Position numbers and translations under genes: made by a program
DNA from: Roseiarcus sp963709655
GTDB lineage: Bacteria; Pseudomonadota; Alphaproteobacteria; Rhizobiales; Beijerinckiaceae
Direction: 5' to 3'
Length of the DNA: 64,000 nt
Assembly: GCA_963709655.1 (NCBI GenBank)
Contig: CAVPXF010000004.1
Span: 248,001 to 312,000 of the forward strand
The notes under the pieces: generated by a model
What the model was told of the DNA's origin: nothing
The model's database searches: none
Seen by the model: the letters and a program-made list of their open reading frames with translations, nothing else
Part shown: one piece after another, positions 20,258 through 30,054 of the stretch
Numbering within the stretch: the first letter of the stretch is position 1
How the letters are laid out: each line of letters begins with the position of its first letter

Positions 20258-22317
20258 GCAAGATCATCATCGACGGCAAGGAAATCGACGTTCCGGCCGA
20301 ATACACGCTGCTTCAGGCCTGCGAAGCCGCCGGCGCGGAAGTGCCGCGCTTTTGCTTCCACGAGCGCCTGTCGATCGCCGGCAACTGCCGCATGTGCCTG
20401 GTCGAGGTGAAGGGCGGCCCGCCCAAGCCGACGGCGTCCTGCGCGATGGCGGTCCGCGACCTGCGTCCCGGCCCGAACGGCGAGCCGCCGGTCGTGTTCT
20501 CCAATTCGCCGATGGCGCGCAAGGCCCGCCAGGGGGTGATGGAGTTCCTGCTCATCAACCATCCGCTCGATTGCCCGATCTGCGACCAGGGCGGCGAATG
20601 CGACCTGCAGGACCAGGCGATGGCCTATGGCGCGGATTCGTCGCGCTTCGCCGAAAATAAGCGCGCGGTCGAGGACAAATATATCGGGGCGCTGGTCAAG
20701 ACAGTGATGAACCGCTGCATCCAGTGCACGCGCTGCGTCCGCTTCGTCACCGAGGTCGCCGGCGTTCCGGAACTCGGCGCGACCGGCCGCGGCGAGGACA
20801 TGGAGATCACTTCCTATCTCGAGAGCGCGTTGACCTCCGAGCTTCAAGGCAACGTCGTCGACCTCTGCCCGGTCGGCGCGCTGACTGCGAAGCCGACCGC
20901 GTTTCACGCTCGCCCGTGGGAATACGCCAAGACCGAATCGGTCGACGTCATGGACGCGCTGGGATCGGCGATCCGGATCAACTCGCGCGGCCGCGAGGTC
21001 GTGCGCATCCTTCCGCGCGTCAACGACGCGATCAACGAGGAGTGGATCTCCGACAAGACGCGCCACATCGTCGACGGCCTCAAGAATCAGCGCCTCGACC
21101 GGCCTTACGTGCGGATCGAGGGCAAGTTACGGCCCGCCAGTTGGCAAGAGGCTTTCGCCGCGATCGCCGCCAGGGCGAAGGCCGCGGCGCCGGCCCGGAT
21201 CGGCGCCATCGCGGGCGATCTCGCTTCGGTCGAGGAAATGTTCGCCCTCAAGGGCCTGATCGCCAAGCTCGGCTCGGCGAACCTCGACTGCCGTCAGGAC
21301 GGCTCGAAGCTGCATCCGAGGTTCGGCCGCGCCTCCTATCTGTTCAACTCCACGGTCGCCGGCATCGACGCGGCCGACGCGATTCTGGTCATCGGCTCCA
21401 ATCCGCGCCTCGAATCGCCTGTGCTCAACGCGCGGATCCGCAAGCGCTGGCTGAAGGGTGGCGCGCTCTTGGGCGTCATCGGCGAGCAGGCCGATTTGAC
21501 ATACAATTACAATTATCTGGGCGCTGGTCCGGAGACACTCGCGGGCTTCGCAGATCACCCGCCAGCGTCCAAGACCAAGCCGATGTTCATTCTGGGCGCG
21601 GGCGCTTTCGCGAGGGCCGACGGCGAGGCGATCCTGGCGGCCGCAGTCAAATCGGCGCAATCGCTCGGCGTGGTGAAGGACGGCTGGAACGGTTTCAACG
21701 TGCTGCACACCGCCGCTTCGCGCGTCGGCGGCCTCGATCTCGGCCTCGTGCCCGGGGAAGGGGGCCTCGATGCGCCGGCGATGGCGAAAGCAGGCGCGCT
21801 CGACCTTCTGTTCAATCTCGGCGCCGACGAGATCGCGATCGAGCCGGGCGCCTTCGTGGTCTACATCGGGACGCATGGCGACCGCGGCGCACACCGCGCC
21901 GACGTCATTCTCCCGGCCGCCGCCTACACCGAGAAGACCGGGACTTACGTCAACACCGAGGGCCGGCCGCAGTTCGCCGATCGCGCCGTGTTCCCGCCCG
22001 GCGACGCGCGCGAGGACTGGTCGATCCTGCGCGCGCTGTCCGACGCGCTCGGGGCGAAGCTGCCGTACGACTCGCTGACGCAGTTGCGCGCGGCGCTCGC
22101 GGCCGCCTATCCGCACCTCGTGCGGTTCGATCAGGTCGCCGCGGCCGATCCGGCTGCGTTCACGGCGGTCGCCGCGCTCGGCGGCGCCATCGACCGGACG
22201 CCGTTCCGGTCGCCCGTCGAGGACTTCTATCTCACCAACCCGATCGCGCGCGCCTCGCGCGTCATGGCCGAATGCTCGGCCCTGGCGCAGGGCCGGGCGC
22301 GTCAAGCCGCGGAATAG
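20254..22317 (+). CDS. nuoG: NADH-quinone oxidoreductase subunit G (iron-sulfur subunit)
   Basis: 687 residues. The N-terminal ferredoxin domain has the 2Fe-2S ligands (CFHERLSIAGNCRMC). It is followed by the N5 and N4 4Fe-4S regions (CPICDQGGECDLQD, CIQCTRCVRF, CPVGAL) and a long molybdopterin-oxidoreductase-like domain that no longer binds cofactor in complex I. It carries electrons through the peripheral arm. ATG 20254 gives the conserved MSKIIIDGKEI; upstream codons are excluded. Confidence 0.98.
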   Translation: MSKIIIDGKEIDVPAEYTLLQACEAAGAEVPRFCFHERLSIAGNCRMCLVEVKGGPPKPTASCAMAVRDLRPGPNGEPPVVFSNSPMARKARQGVMEFLLINHPLDCPICDQGGECDLQDQAMAYGADSSRFAENKRAVEDKYIGALVKTVMNRCIQCTRCVRFVTEVAGVPELGATGRGEDMEITSYLESALTSELQGNVVDLCPVGALTAKPTAFHARPWEYAKTESVDVMDALGSAIRINSRGREVVRILPRVNDAINEEWISDKTRHIVDGLKNQRLDRPYVRIEGKLRPASWQEAFAAIAARAKAAAPARIGAIAGDLASVEEMFALKGLIAKLGSANLDCRQDGSKLHPRFGRASYLFNSTVAGIDAADAILVIGSNPRLESPVLNARIRKRWLKGGALLGVIGEQADLTYNYNYLGAGPETLAGFADHPPASKTKPMFILGAGAFARADGEAILAAAVKSAQSLGVVKDGWNGFNVLHTAASRVGGLDLGLVPGEGGLDAPAMAKAGALDLLFNLGADEIAIEPGAFVVYIGTHGDRGAHRADVILPAAAYTEKTGTYVNTEGRPQFADRAVFPPGDAREDWSILRALSDALGAKLPYDSLTQLRAALAAAYPHLVRFDQVAAADPAAFTAVAALGGAIDRTPFRSPVEDFYLTNPIARASRVMAECSALAQGRARQAAE

Positions 22318-22323
22318 GCGTCG

Positions 22324-23499
22324 ATGAGCAGCGCATCGCCAACCCGACCCGACTCCTCGTCGCATCTGACCGCGATCCTGGTCGGGGCGACGCTCGTGGC
22401 GGCCGTCGTCGTCGTGGGACTCCTCTGGTTTTTGATCGGCGGCGGCTATTTCGCCGCCTTCGGCCACTGGATGCACGAGAGCAGCCTCGGTACGGCGCTG
22501 CGCTACATCATCGAGAGCCTCGTGATGCTGGTCTGCCTGCTCTTGTCGACTGCGGCGCTGATCTATCTCGAGCGCAAGATCTGGGGCGCGGTCCATATTC
22601 GGCGCGGTCCGAACGTGGTCGGCCCGTGGGGCGTGCTGCAGCCTTTCGCCGATTTCGGCAAGTTCATCATCAAGGAGCCGGTGATCCCGGCGAGCGCCAA
22701 CAAGGGCGTGTTCGTCATGGCGCCGCTGGTGTCGGTGATCCTGGCGATCGCCGCCTGGGCGGTCATGCCGGTCGCCGACGGCTGGGTCATCGCCGACATC
22801 AATGTCGGCATCCTCTATCTGTTTGCGATCTCGTCGCTCGGCGTCTACGGCATCATCATGGCCGGCTGGGCGTCCAACTCGAAATATCCGCTCTTGTCCG
22901 CGCTTCGCGCGGCGGCGCAGATGGTCTCCTACGAGGTGTCGATCGGCTTCGTCATCGTGACGGTGCTGATGTGCGCCGGATCGCTGAATCTGTCCGACAT
23001 CGTCCGGGCGCAGGACACGCGCTTCGGCTTCCTCGGCTGGTACTGGCTGCCGCTCCTGCCGATGTTCATCATTTTCTTCGTCTCGGCGCTGGCGGAGACC
23101 AATCGCCCTCCCTTCGACCTGGCGGAGGCCGAATCCGAGCTTGTCGCCGGATATTCGGTCGAATATTCCGCCTCGCTCTTCCTGCTGCAGTTCCTTACCG
23201 AGCTGGTCGCGGTGCTGACCATGTCGTCGATGACGACGGTGCTGTTCCTCGGCGGCTGGCTGTCGCCTCTCCCGTTCCCGCCGTTCACCTGGATCCCGGG
23301 GATATTCTGGTTCCTGTTCAAGGCTTGGAGCGTGGTGTTCTGCTTCTCGTTGGTGAAAGCCTTCGTGCCGCGCTATCGCTATGACCAGCTGATGCGGCTC
23401 GGATGGAAAGTTTTCCTGCCGATTTCTCTGTTCATGGTGGTTCTGGTCGCCGCCGTGCTCGAATTCACCGGCCTTGGCGCCAACGTGTCGGGCGGCTAA
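22324..23499 (+). CDS. nuoH: NADH-quinone oxidoreductase subunit H
   Basis: 391 residues. The family core begins at about residue 60 with LERKIWGAVHIRRGPNVVGP and contains the quinone-site loop ALAETNRPPFDLAEAESELVAGY. The N-terminus is about 50 residues longer than usual and adds a hydrophobic segment (about 17-40). It joins the membrane arm to the peripheral arm at the quinone cavity. Starts six bases after nuoG. Confidence 0.96.
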   Translation: MSSASPTRPDSSSHLTAILVGATLVAAVVVVGLLWFLIGGGYFAAFGHWMHESSLGTALRYIIESLVMLVCLLLSTAALIYLERKIWGAVHIRRGPNVVGPWGVLQPFADFGKFIIKEPVIPASANKGVFVMAPLVSVILAIAAWAVMPVADGWVIADINVGILYLFAISSLGVYGIIMAGWASNSKYPLLSALRAAAQMVSYEVSIGFVIVTVLMCAGSLNLSDIVRAQDTRFGFLGWYWLPLLPMFIIFFVSALAETNRPPFDLAEAESELVAGYSVEYSASLFLLQFLTELVAVLTMSSMTTVLFLGGWLSPLPFPPFTWIPGIFWFLFKAWSVVFCFSLVKAFVPRYRYDQLMRLGWKVFLPISLFMVVLVAAVLEFTGLGANVSGG

Positions 23500-23513
23500 C
23501 GGAGGAGAAAACG

Positions 23514-24008
23514 ATGGCTCTCAGGCTCGCGCAATCCGCCCGCTCGCTGTTCCTCGCCGAATTCTTCGCGGCCTTCGCGCTGTCGATCCGCTACATGTTC
23601 AAGCCGAAGGTGACGCTCAACTATCCGCACGAGAAGTCGCCGCTCTCGCCGCGCTTTCGCGGAGAGCACGCCTTGAGGCGCTATCCCAACGGGGAGGAGC
23701 GTTGCATCGCCTGCAAGCTGTGCGAAGCGATCTGCCCGGCGCAGGCGATCACCATCGAGGCGGGGCCCCGCCGCAACGACGGCACGCGCCGGACGACCCG
23801 GTACGACATCGACATGACGAAGTGCATCTACTGCGGCTTCTGCCAGGAGGCCTGCCCGGTGGATGCGATCGTCGAAGGACCGAATTTCGAATTCGCCGCC
23901 GAAACCCGCGAGGAGCTGTTCTACGACAAGGACCGGCTGCTCGCGAACGGCGGCCGCTGGGAGCGCGAGCTCGCGCGCAACATCGCAATGAACGCGCCGT
24001 ATCGGTGA
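23514..24008 (+). CDS. nuoI: NADH-quinone oxidoreductase subunit I (8Fe ferredoxin)
   Basis: 164 residues with two 4Fe-4S motifs: C64, C67, C70, C74 (CIACKLCEAIC) and C104, C107, C110, C114 (CIYCGFCQEAC), for clusters N6a and N6b that relay electrons to NuoB. ATG 23514 follows GGAGGAG. After it comes a 148-bp gap before nuoJ, the only sizeable gap in the operon, which holds a palindromic element. Confidence 0.98.
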   Translation: MALRLAQSARSLFLAEFFAAFALSIRYMFKPKVTLNYPHEKSPLSPRFRGEHALRRYPNGEERCIACKLCEAICPAQAITIEAGPRRNDGTRRTTRYDIDMTKCIYCGFCQEACPVDAIVEGPNFEFAAETREELFYDKDRLLANGGRWERELARNIAMNAPYR

Positions 24009-24064
24009 CCTCTGTCTCGCGACGGAGCGGTCGCGAGGGAGGGCTGGGGTGAAGGGTAATCGAG

Positions 24065-24085
24065 GATGAGGGCGCGACCCTCATC
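24065..24085. repeat. Palindrome in the nuoI-nuoJ gap
   Basis: GATGAGGG and CCCTCATC flank a five-base loop (CGCGA), a perfect 8-bp stem. The same CCCTCATCC core appears in the elements at 4727-4825 and 35569-35620, so this gap carries a member of the same dispersed palindrome family. It could attenuate or stabilise the nuo transcript at this point. Confidence 0.6.
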
Positions 24086-24156
24086 CCGCGCTTTGGCGGC
24101 GCCGTTTCCCGTTCGCGGGAGGCGGGCGCAGGGCGGGGTTTGAAGAGGCTGGCGAC

Positions 24157-24756
24157 ATGGCCGAAGCGGTATTCTTCTGGATTTTCGCGACGATCCTGGT
24201 CGGATCGGCGTTCGCGGTCATTTTTGCCCGGAACCCGGTTCACTCCGTGCTGTTCCTGATCCTATCCTTCGTCTGTGCGGCGGGAATCTTCCTCATCCTG
24301 GGGGCGGAGTTCCTCGCGATGATCCTCATTATCGTCTATGTCGGCGCGGTGGCGGTGCTCTTCCTGTTCGTCGTCATGTTGCTCGACGTCGATTTCGCCC
24401 GCATGAAGCAGGGGTTCGTTCAATACCTGCCGCAGGGACTCTTGATCGCCTTCGTCGTCGGCGCGGAACTCGTCTGGGTCGTCTCGGGCTGGGCCGTCTC
24501 CCCTAACGCCGCCGCGGCCGCCACGCCATCGGGCACGCTCTCCAACACCGCAGCGCTCGGCGAAGTGCTCTACACCCGCTATTTCTACTACTTCCAGGCG
24601 GCAGGGATGATCCTGCTCACCGCGATGATCGGCGCGATCGTCATCACGTTGCAGCACAAACCGGGCGTCAAGCGCCAGGACGTCGGCGCCCAGGTGGCGC
24701 GTACGCCCGAGACCGCGGTCGAGCTGCGCAAGGTCCCCTCGCGCGTCGGCATCTGA
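24157..24756 (+). CDS. nuoJ: NADH-quinone oxidoreductase subunit J
   Basis: 199 residues with five membrane helices. The conserved region NPVHSVLFLILSF and the helix around LIIVYVGAVAVLFLFVVMLLD are typical of NuoJ; this pi-bulge helix is thought to change during catalysis. Proton-channel part of the membrane arm. Ends 12 bp before nuoK. Confidence 0.96.
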   Translation: MAEAVFFWIFATILVGSAFAVIFARNPVHSVLFLILSFVCAAGIFLILGAEFLAMILIIVYVGAVAVLFLFVVMLLDVDFARMKQGFVQYLPQGLLIAFVVGAELVWVVSGWAVSPNAAAAATPSGTLSNTAALGEVLYTRYFYYFQAAGMILLTAMIGAIVITLQHKPGVKRQDVGAQVARTPETAVELRKVPSRVGI

Positions 24757-24768
24757 AGGATCGCTCCC

Positions 24769-25071
24769 ATGGACCTCTCCGCCTATCTGATCCTCGCGGC
24801 GATCGTGTTCACGATCGGCGTCGCCGGCATCATCCTCAACCACAAGAACATCATCGTCATCCTGATGTCGGTCGAACTGATCCTGCTTGCGGCCAATATC
24901 AACCTCGTCGCCTTCTCGACCTTCAAGGGCGACATGACCGGCCAGGCCTTCGCGCTGTTCGTCCTGACCGTGGCTGCGGCGGAGTCGGCGATCGGCCTTG
25001 CGATCATGGTCGCCTATTACCGCAACCGCGGCTCGATCGCGGTCGAAGACATCAATTCGCTGAAGGGCTGA
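24769..25071 (+). CDS. nuoK: NADH-quinone oxidoreductase subunit K
   Basis: 100 residues, three membrane helices, with the two buried glutamates expected for proton transfer (in SVELILLAANINL and AAAESAIGLAI). Length matches the family. It sits between nuoJ and nuoL with short spacers. Confidence 0.97.
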   Translation: MDLSAYLILAAIVFTIGVAGIILNHKNIIVILMSVELILLAANINLVAFSTFKGDMTGQAFALFVLTVAAAESAIGLAIMVAYYRNRGSIAVEDINSLKG

Positions 25072-25077
25072 GGGGCT

Positions 25078-27081
25078 ATGTACGACCTGATCGTCTTTCT
25101 TCCGCTCCTCGGCTTCCTGATTGCGGGCATTTTCGGTCCCTGGATCGGAGTGCGCGCGTCGGAATACGTCACCTCCGGGTTCCTCGGGATCTGCTTTCTG
25201 CTGTCATGGATCGCCTTCTTCCAGGTCGCAGGCGGGGCGGGCGCGCATATCCCGGTCGCCAACTGGTTCATCTCGGGCAAGCTCGACGTCGCCTGGGCCT
25301 TGCGGATCGACACGCTGACGGCGGTGATGCTGGTGGTGGTGACCACGGTGTCGTTCGTCGTGCACGTCTATTCGATCGGCTATATGAGCGAGGATCCATC
25401 GCGGCCGCGTTTTTTCGCCTACCTGTCGCTGTTCACCTTCGCCATGCTGACGCTGGTGACCGCCGACAATTTGGTGCAGATGTTTTTCGGCTGGGAGGGG
25501 GTCGGCCTCATGTCCTACCTCCTGATCGGCTTCTGGTACGATCGTCCGTCGGCCAACGCGGCAGCGATCAAGGCCTTCGTCGTCAACCGCATCGGCGACT
25601 TCGGCTTCTCGCTTGGCATCTTCCTGACTTTCGTCCTGACCGGCTCGGTGACGTTCGACCAGGTGTTCGCTGCTGCCCCCGGCGTTGTCGGCAAGACGTT
25701 CCACTTCATCGGCTTCGACTGGGACGCCTGGACGATCGCCTGCCTGCTCCTGTTCATGGGCGCGATGGGTAAGTCGGCGCAGTTCCTGCTGCACACCTGG
25801 CTGCCTGACGCGATGGAGGGCCCGACGCCGGTCTCCGCCCTCATCCACGCCGCAACGATGGTGACCGCCGGCGTGTTCATGGTGGCGCGCCTGTCGCCGC
25901 TGTTCGAATTGTCGTCTGTGGCGCTGAGCGTGGTGCTGATCGTCGGCGCGACCACCGCGTTCTTCGCCGCGACCGTCGGCCTGGTCCAGAACGACATCAA
26001 GCGGGTCATCGCCTATTCGACCTGCTCGCAGCTCGGCTACATGTTCGTCGGCCTTGGCGTCGGCGGCTACAGCCTCGGCATGTTTCACCTGTTCACCCAT
26101 GCCTTCTTCAAGGCGCTCCTGTTCCTCAGCGCCGGCTCGGTCATCACCGCCATGCACCACGAGCAGGACATGCGCCGGATGGGCGGGCTGAGGAAGGAGA
26201 TCCCGGTCACCTTCTGGATGATGATGATCGGCACGCTCGCCCTGACCGGCGTCGGCATCCCGTTCACCACGATCGGCTTCGCCGGCTATGTCTCGAAGGA
26301 CCCGATCATCGAGGCAGCCTTCGCCTCGCAACGTTACGGCTCGGTCTACGCCTTCTGGTGCGTGGCGATCGCGGCGGGCTTCACCTCGTTCTATTCCTGG
26401 CGTCTGGTGTTCATGACCTTCTTCGGCGAGCGTGGCCAGTTCTCGTCCTGGCTGCCGGTCGAGGCGCATGACGATCACGGGCACGGCCACGAGGACCATG
26501 GTCACAGCGACGGCAAGGCGCACGAGTCGCCGCTCGTCATGCTGATCCCGCTCGCCATCCTGGCGCTCGGCGCCACGTTCGCCGGTGTCGGGTTCCGCCA
26601 CTGGTTCGTCGGCGGGGGCTATTCGGACTTCTGGCGCAATTCCTTGTTCATGGGCCATGAGAACGACATCCTCGAGAGGATGGAGCATGTTCCCGCTCTC
26701 GTTTCCCTGTCGCCGACCGTGTTCATGCTCGTGGGGCTTGTCGTCGCGATCTACCTCTACATCGTCGATAAGAAAGCGCCCGAGCGGCTCGCGGCGACGT
26801 TCCCGGCCCTGTACAACTTCCTGCTCAACAAGTGGTACTTCGACGAGCTTTACGACTTCCTGTTCGTCCGCCCGGCCTTCGCCATCGGCCGCGCGCTCTG
26901 GAAAGGCGGCGACGGCGCGATCATTGACGGCCTCGGGCCGGATGGCGTATCGGCCCGCGTCCTCGACGTGACCCGCGGCGCCGTGCGTCTGCAATCCGGC
27001 TACATCTATCAATATGCCTTCGCGATGCTGCTCGGCGCAGCCGCCTTCGCGACCTGGTACCTGTTCTGGGGGGTTCGCTGA
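25078..27081 (+). CDS. nuoL: NADH-quinone oxidoreductase subunit L (antiporter-like)
   Basis: 667 residues, about sixteen membrane helices. Antiporter landmarks are FFGWEGVGLMSYLLIGFWY and HTWLPDAMEGPTPVSALIHA. It is the distal proton pump, with the long lateral helix expected in the C-terminal third. A His/Asp-rich loop (AHDDHGHGHEDHGHSDGKAH, about residues 463-482) lies between helices; similar loops occur in other alphaproteobacterial NuoL. Its stop overlaps nuoM by one base. Confidence 0.98.
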   Translation: MYDLIVFLPLLGFLIAGIFGPWIGVRASEYVTSGFLGICFLLSWIAFFQVAGGAGAHIPVANWFISGKLDVAWALRIDTLTAVMLVVVTTVSFVVHVYSIGYMSEDPSRPRFFAYLSLFTFAMLTLVTADNLVQMFFGWEGVGLMSYLLIGFWYDRPSANAAAIKAFVVNRIGDFGFSLGIFLTFVLTGSVTFDQVFAAAPGVVGKTFHFIGFDWDAWTIACLLLFMGAMGKSAQFLLHTWLPDAMEGPTPVSALIHAATMVTAGVFMVARLSPLFELSSVALSVVLIVGATTAFFAATVGLVQNDIKRVIAYSTCSQLGYMFVGLGVGGYSLGMFHLFTHAFFKALLFLSAGSVITAMHHEQDMRRMGGLRKEIPVTFWMMMIGTLALTGVGIPFTTIGFAGYVSKDPIIEAAFASQRYGSVYAFWCVAIAAGFTSFYSWRLVFMTFFGERGQFSSWLPVEAHDDHGHGHEDHGHSDGKAHESPLVMLIPLAILALGATFAGVGFRHWFVGGGYSDFWRNSLFMGHENDILERMEHVPALVSLSPTVFMLVGLVVAIYLYIVDKKAPERLAATFPALYNFLLNKWYFDELYDFLFVRPAFAIGRALWKGGDGAIIDGLGPDGVSARVLDVTRGAVRLQSGYIYQYAFAMLLGAAAFATWYLFWGVR

Positions 27082-28580
27082 TGTCCGGTTCCTGGATCCT
27101 CTCGAGCCTTTTGATCCTGCCGCTGATCGGATCCGCGTTCATCCTGCTGCTGCCGGGAGACGCCGAGGCGACCCGTCGCAACGCGCGCTGGATTGCGCTG
27201 TTCGCCACCCTCATCACCTTCGTCTTGAGCCTCGTGGCCTGGGGCCGGTTCGATTCCTCGCAGTCCGGCTTCCAGCTCATCGAGCAGCACGACTGGTTCT
27301 CGCACGCCATCCTCTACAAGCTCGGCGTCGATGGCGTCGCCATGCCCTTGGTGCTGCTGACGACCTTCCTGATGCCGATCGCCATCGCGGCGTCGTGGAC
27401 CGTCGAGATGCGGGTGAAGGAATACATGATCGCCTTCCTCGTGCTCGAGACGTTGATGATCGGCGCGTTCATCGCGCTCGACCTCTTGCTGTTCTACCTG
27501 TTCTTCGAAGGCACCTTGATCCCGATGTTCCTGATCATCGGCATCTGGGGCCACGGCAATCGAGTCTACGCCGCGTTCAAGTTCTTCCTCTACACCTTCA
27601 CCGGTTCGGTGCTGATGCTGCTCGCCATCATGGCGATGTACTGGACAGCCGGCACGACCGACATCACGGTGCTGCTCAAGACGGCGTTCAACCCGAAGAT
27701 GCAGACTTGGCTGTGGCTGGGCTTCTTCGCGTCATTCGCAGTCAAGTTGCCAATGTGGCCGGTTCACACCTGGCTCCCTGACGCCCACGTCGAGGCGCCG
27801 ACGGCCGGGTCGGTCATCCTGGCGGCGATCCTGCTCAAGTTGGGCGGATACGGCTTCATCCGCTTCTCCTTGCCGATGTTTCCCGACGCCTCGCACTATT
27901 TCGCGCCGCTCGTTTTCACCTTGTCGGTGATCGCGATCATCTACACCTCGCTGGTGGCGCTCGCGCAGGAGAACATGAAGAAGCTGGTCGCCTATTCGTC
28001 GGTCGCCCACATGGGTTTTGTGACGATGGGCATTTTCGCCGCCAACGCGCAGGGCGTCCAGGGCGCTGTCTATCTGATGATCAGCCACGGCCTGGTCTCG
28101 GCCGCGCTCTTTCTCTGTGTCGGCTTCCTGTATGACCGGACGCACAGCCTCGAGATTGCCTCCTACGGCGGTCTCGTGCAGCGGATGCCGCTCTATGCCC
28201 TGGCCTTCATGCTGTTCACCTTGGCCAATATCAGCCTGCCGGGCACATCGGGGTTTGTCGGCGAGTTCCTGACCCTGATCGGTGCGTTCCAGTCCAACAC
28301 CTGGGTCGCGTTCTTCGCCACGACGGGCGTCATCCTGTCGGCGGCTTATGCGCTCTATCTCTACCGGCGCATCGTGTTCGGCGTGATCGAGAAGGCGAGC
28401 CTACAGTCGATCCTCGATCTGGGGCCGCGCGAGATCGCGACGGTGCTGCCAATCGGCCTGCTGGTCATCTACTACGGAGTGCACCCGCAGCCGGTCATCG
28501 ATGCGAGCTCCGCCTCGATCGACGTGATCCTCAGGAGCTTCGAGCAGGCCGTCACGGCGACCAAGACCGCCGGGCTGTGA
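27081..28580 (+). CDS. nuoM: NADH-quinone oxidoreductase subunit M (antiporter-like)
   Basis: 499 residues with fourteen predicted membrane helices. Landmarks are LLFYLFFEGTLIPMFLIIGIWG (catalytic Glu) and VHTWLPDAHVEAPTAGSVILA. It is the middle proton-pumping subunit of the membrane arm. The start codon shares a base with the nuoL stop. Confidence 0.98.
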   Translation: MSGSWILSSLLILPLIGSAFILLLPGDAEATRRNARWIALFATLITFVLSLVAWGRFDSSQSGFQLIEQHDWFSHAILYKLGVDGVAMPLVLLTTFLMPIAIAASWTVEMRVKEYMIAFLVLETLMIGAFIALDLLLFYLFFEGTLIPMFLIIGIWGHGNRVYAAFKFFLYTFTGSVLMLLAIMAMYWTAGTTDITVLLKTAFNPKMQTWLWLGFFASFAVKLPMWPVHTWLPDAHVEAPTAGSVILAAILLKLGGYGFIRFSLPMFPDASHYFAPLVFTLSVIAIIYTSLVALAQENMKKLVAYSSVAHMGFVTMGIFAANAQGVQGAVYLMISHGLVSAALFLCVGFLYDRTHSLEIASYGGLVQRMPLYALAFMLFTLANISLPGTSGFVGEFLTLIGAFQSNTWVAFFATTGVILSAAYALYLYRRIVFGVIEKASLQSILDLGPREIATVLPIGLLVIYYGVHPQPVIDASSASIDVILRSFEQAVTATKTAGL

Positions 28581-28620
28581 CGGCGCGCCGGCTGAACCCG
28601 ATCAAGAGAACGAGCGATCC

Positions 28621-30054
28621 ATGCACGAGACGGCCCTCTCTCTCCCGGTAGTCCTGCCCGAGGCGGTCCTCGCGCTGGGAACGCTCCTGCTCGTGCTCTA
28701 CGGCGCGCTGCGCGGCGAGCGGGCCTATAGTCTCGTCACGGAGGCCTCCGTCGCTCTGCTCGGCGTCGTCTTCCTCGTCGCCGTGTGGAAATCGCGCCCG
28801 ATGGGGATTACCTTTTACGGCGCCTTCGCCGATGACCCGTTCACTCGCTTCATGAGTGGGCTCGCCCTCATCGGCTCGCTGGTGACGCTCCTCCTGTCGC
28901 TCGAATTCATGCGCAAGGAGCGGATCGCGGGCTTCGAGTTCCCGGTGCTGATCCTGCTCTCGACGCTCGGCATCCTGATGCTGATCGCAGCCAACGACTT
29001 TATCGCGCTCTATCTCGGCCTCGAGCTGATGAGCCTCGCGCTTTACGTGATTGCGGCCTACCGCCGACACGACCTGCGCGCGACCGAGGCCGGCCTGAAA
29101 TATTTCGTCCTCGGCGCGCTGTCGTCCGGCATGCTGCTCTATGGGATTTCGCTGATCTACGGTTACGCGGGCTCGGTGACCTTCCGCGCCGTCGCCGCGG
29201 CGGTGCACGATCATCACAACATGGGCGTGCTGTTCGGCCTCGTCTTTGTGCTGGCGGGCCTCGCCTTCAAGATCTCCGCCGTGCCGTTCCATATGTGGAC
29301 GCCTGACGTGTACGAGGGCGCGCCGACCCCGGTGACCACGTTCTTCGCCACGGCGCCCAAGATCGCGGCGATGGCGGTGCTGGTGCGCGTCGTCTTTTCC
29401 GCCTTTCCCGGAATCGCCGGCGACTGGCGTCAGATCCTCGTCTTCGTATCGATCGCCTCGATGGGGCTCGGCGCCTTCGCCGCCATCGGCCAGCGCAACA
29501 TCAAGCGACTGATGGCCTATTCGTCGATCGGCCACATGGGCTTTGCGCTCGTCGAACTCGCCGCCGGCACCGTCGAGGGCGCGCAGAGCGTGATCGTCTA
29601 CATGTCGATCTACGTCGTGATGACGCTCGGGACCTTCGCCGTCATCCTGTCGATGCGGCGGGACGGCGTCGCCGTGGAGACGATCAGCGATCTCGCTGGC
29701 CTCGCCCGCACGGATTCTATGATGGCGTTCTTCCTCGGCGCGATGATGTTCTCGCTTGCCGGCGTCCCGCCGCTCGCCGGTTTCTTCGCCAAGTTCTATG
29801 TGTTCGCCGCGGCGATCAAGGCCGATCTCTACGGTCTCGCCGTTATCGGTGTGCTGTTCAGCGCGGTCGGCGCCTACTACTACCTGCGGATCGTCAAGCT
29901 GATGTATTTCGACGAGCCGGCCGCAGCGTTCGACCGGCCGGGCGTCGCCGCTCGCAGCGTGCAGGCCTTGGCGGCGGTCCTGATCATCGCCTTCGTCCTG
30001 GCTCCCTCGCTCTTGACCAATGCCGCCATGGCGGCGGCGCAAACGCTGTTTTGA
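28621..30054 (+). CDS. nuoN: NADH-quinone oxidoreductase subunit N (antiporter-like)
   Basis: 477 residues, about fourteen helices. Landmarks are ALYLGLELMSLALYVIAAY and FKISAVPFHMWTPDVYEGAPTPVT. It is the last subunit of complex I in the operon and a proton pump. Its stop overlaps the TTG start of birA (TTGA), so birA is probably translated from the end of the nuo transcript. Confidence 0.98.
   Translation: MHETALSLPVVLPEAVLALGTLLLVLYGALRGERAYSLVTEASVALLGVVFLVAVWKSRPMGITFYGAFADDPFTRFMSGLALIGSLVTLLLSLEFMRKERIAGFEFPVLILLSTLGILMLIAANDFIALYLGLELMSLALYVIAAYRRHDLRATEAGLKYFVLGALSSGMLLYGISLIYGYAGSVTFRAVAAAVHDHHNMGVLFGLVFVLAGLAFKISAVPFHMWTPDVYEGAPTPVTTFFATAPKIAAMAVLVRVVFSAFPGIAGDWRQILVFVSIASMGLGAFAAIGQRNIKRLMAYSSIGHMGFALVELAAGTVEGAQSVIVYMSIYVVMTLGTFAVILSMRRDGVAVETISDLAGLARTDSMMAFFLGAMMFSLAGVPPLAGFFAKFYVFAAAIKADLYGLAVIGVLFSAVGAYYYLRIVKLMYFDEPAAAFDRPGVAARSVQALAAVLIIAFVLAPSLLTNAAMAAAQTLF

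Noticed and set aside
26460..26530. His-rich loop in NuoL as a novel metal-binding domain
   Set aside because: Comparable loops are found in other alphaproteobacterial NuoL, so it is not special here.
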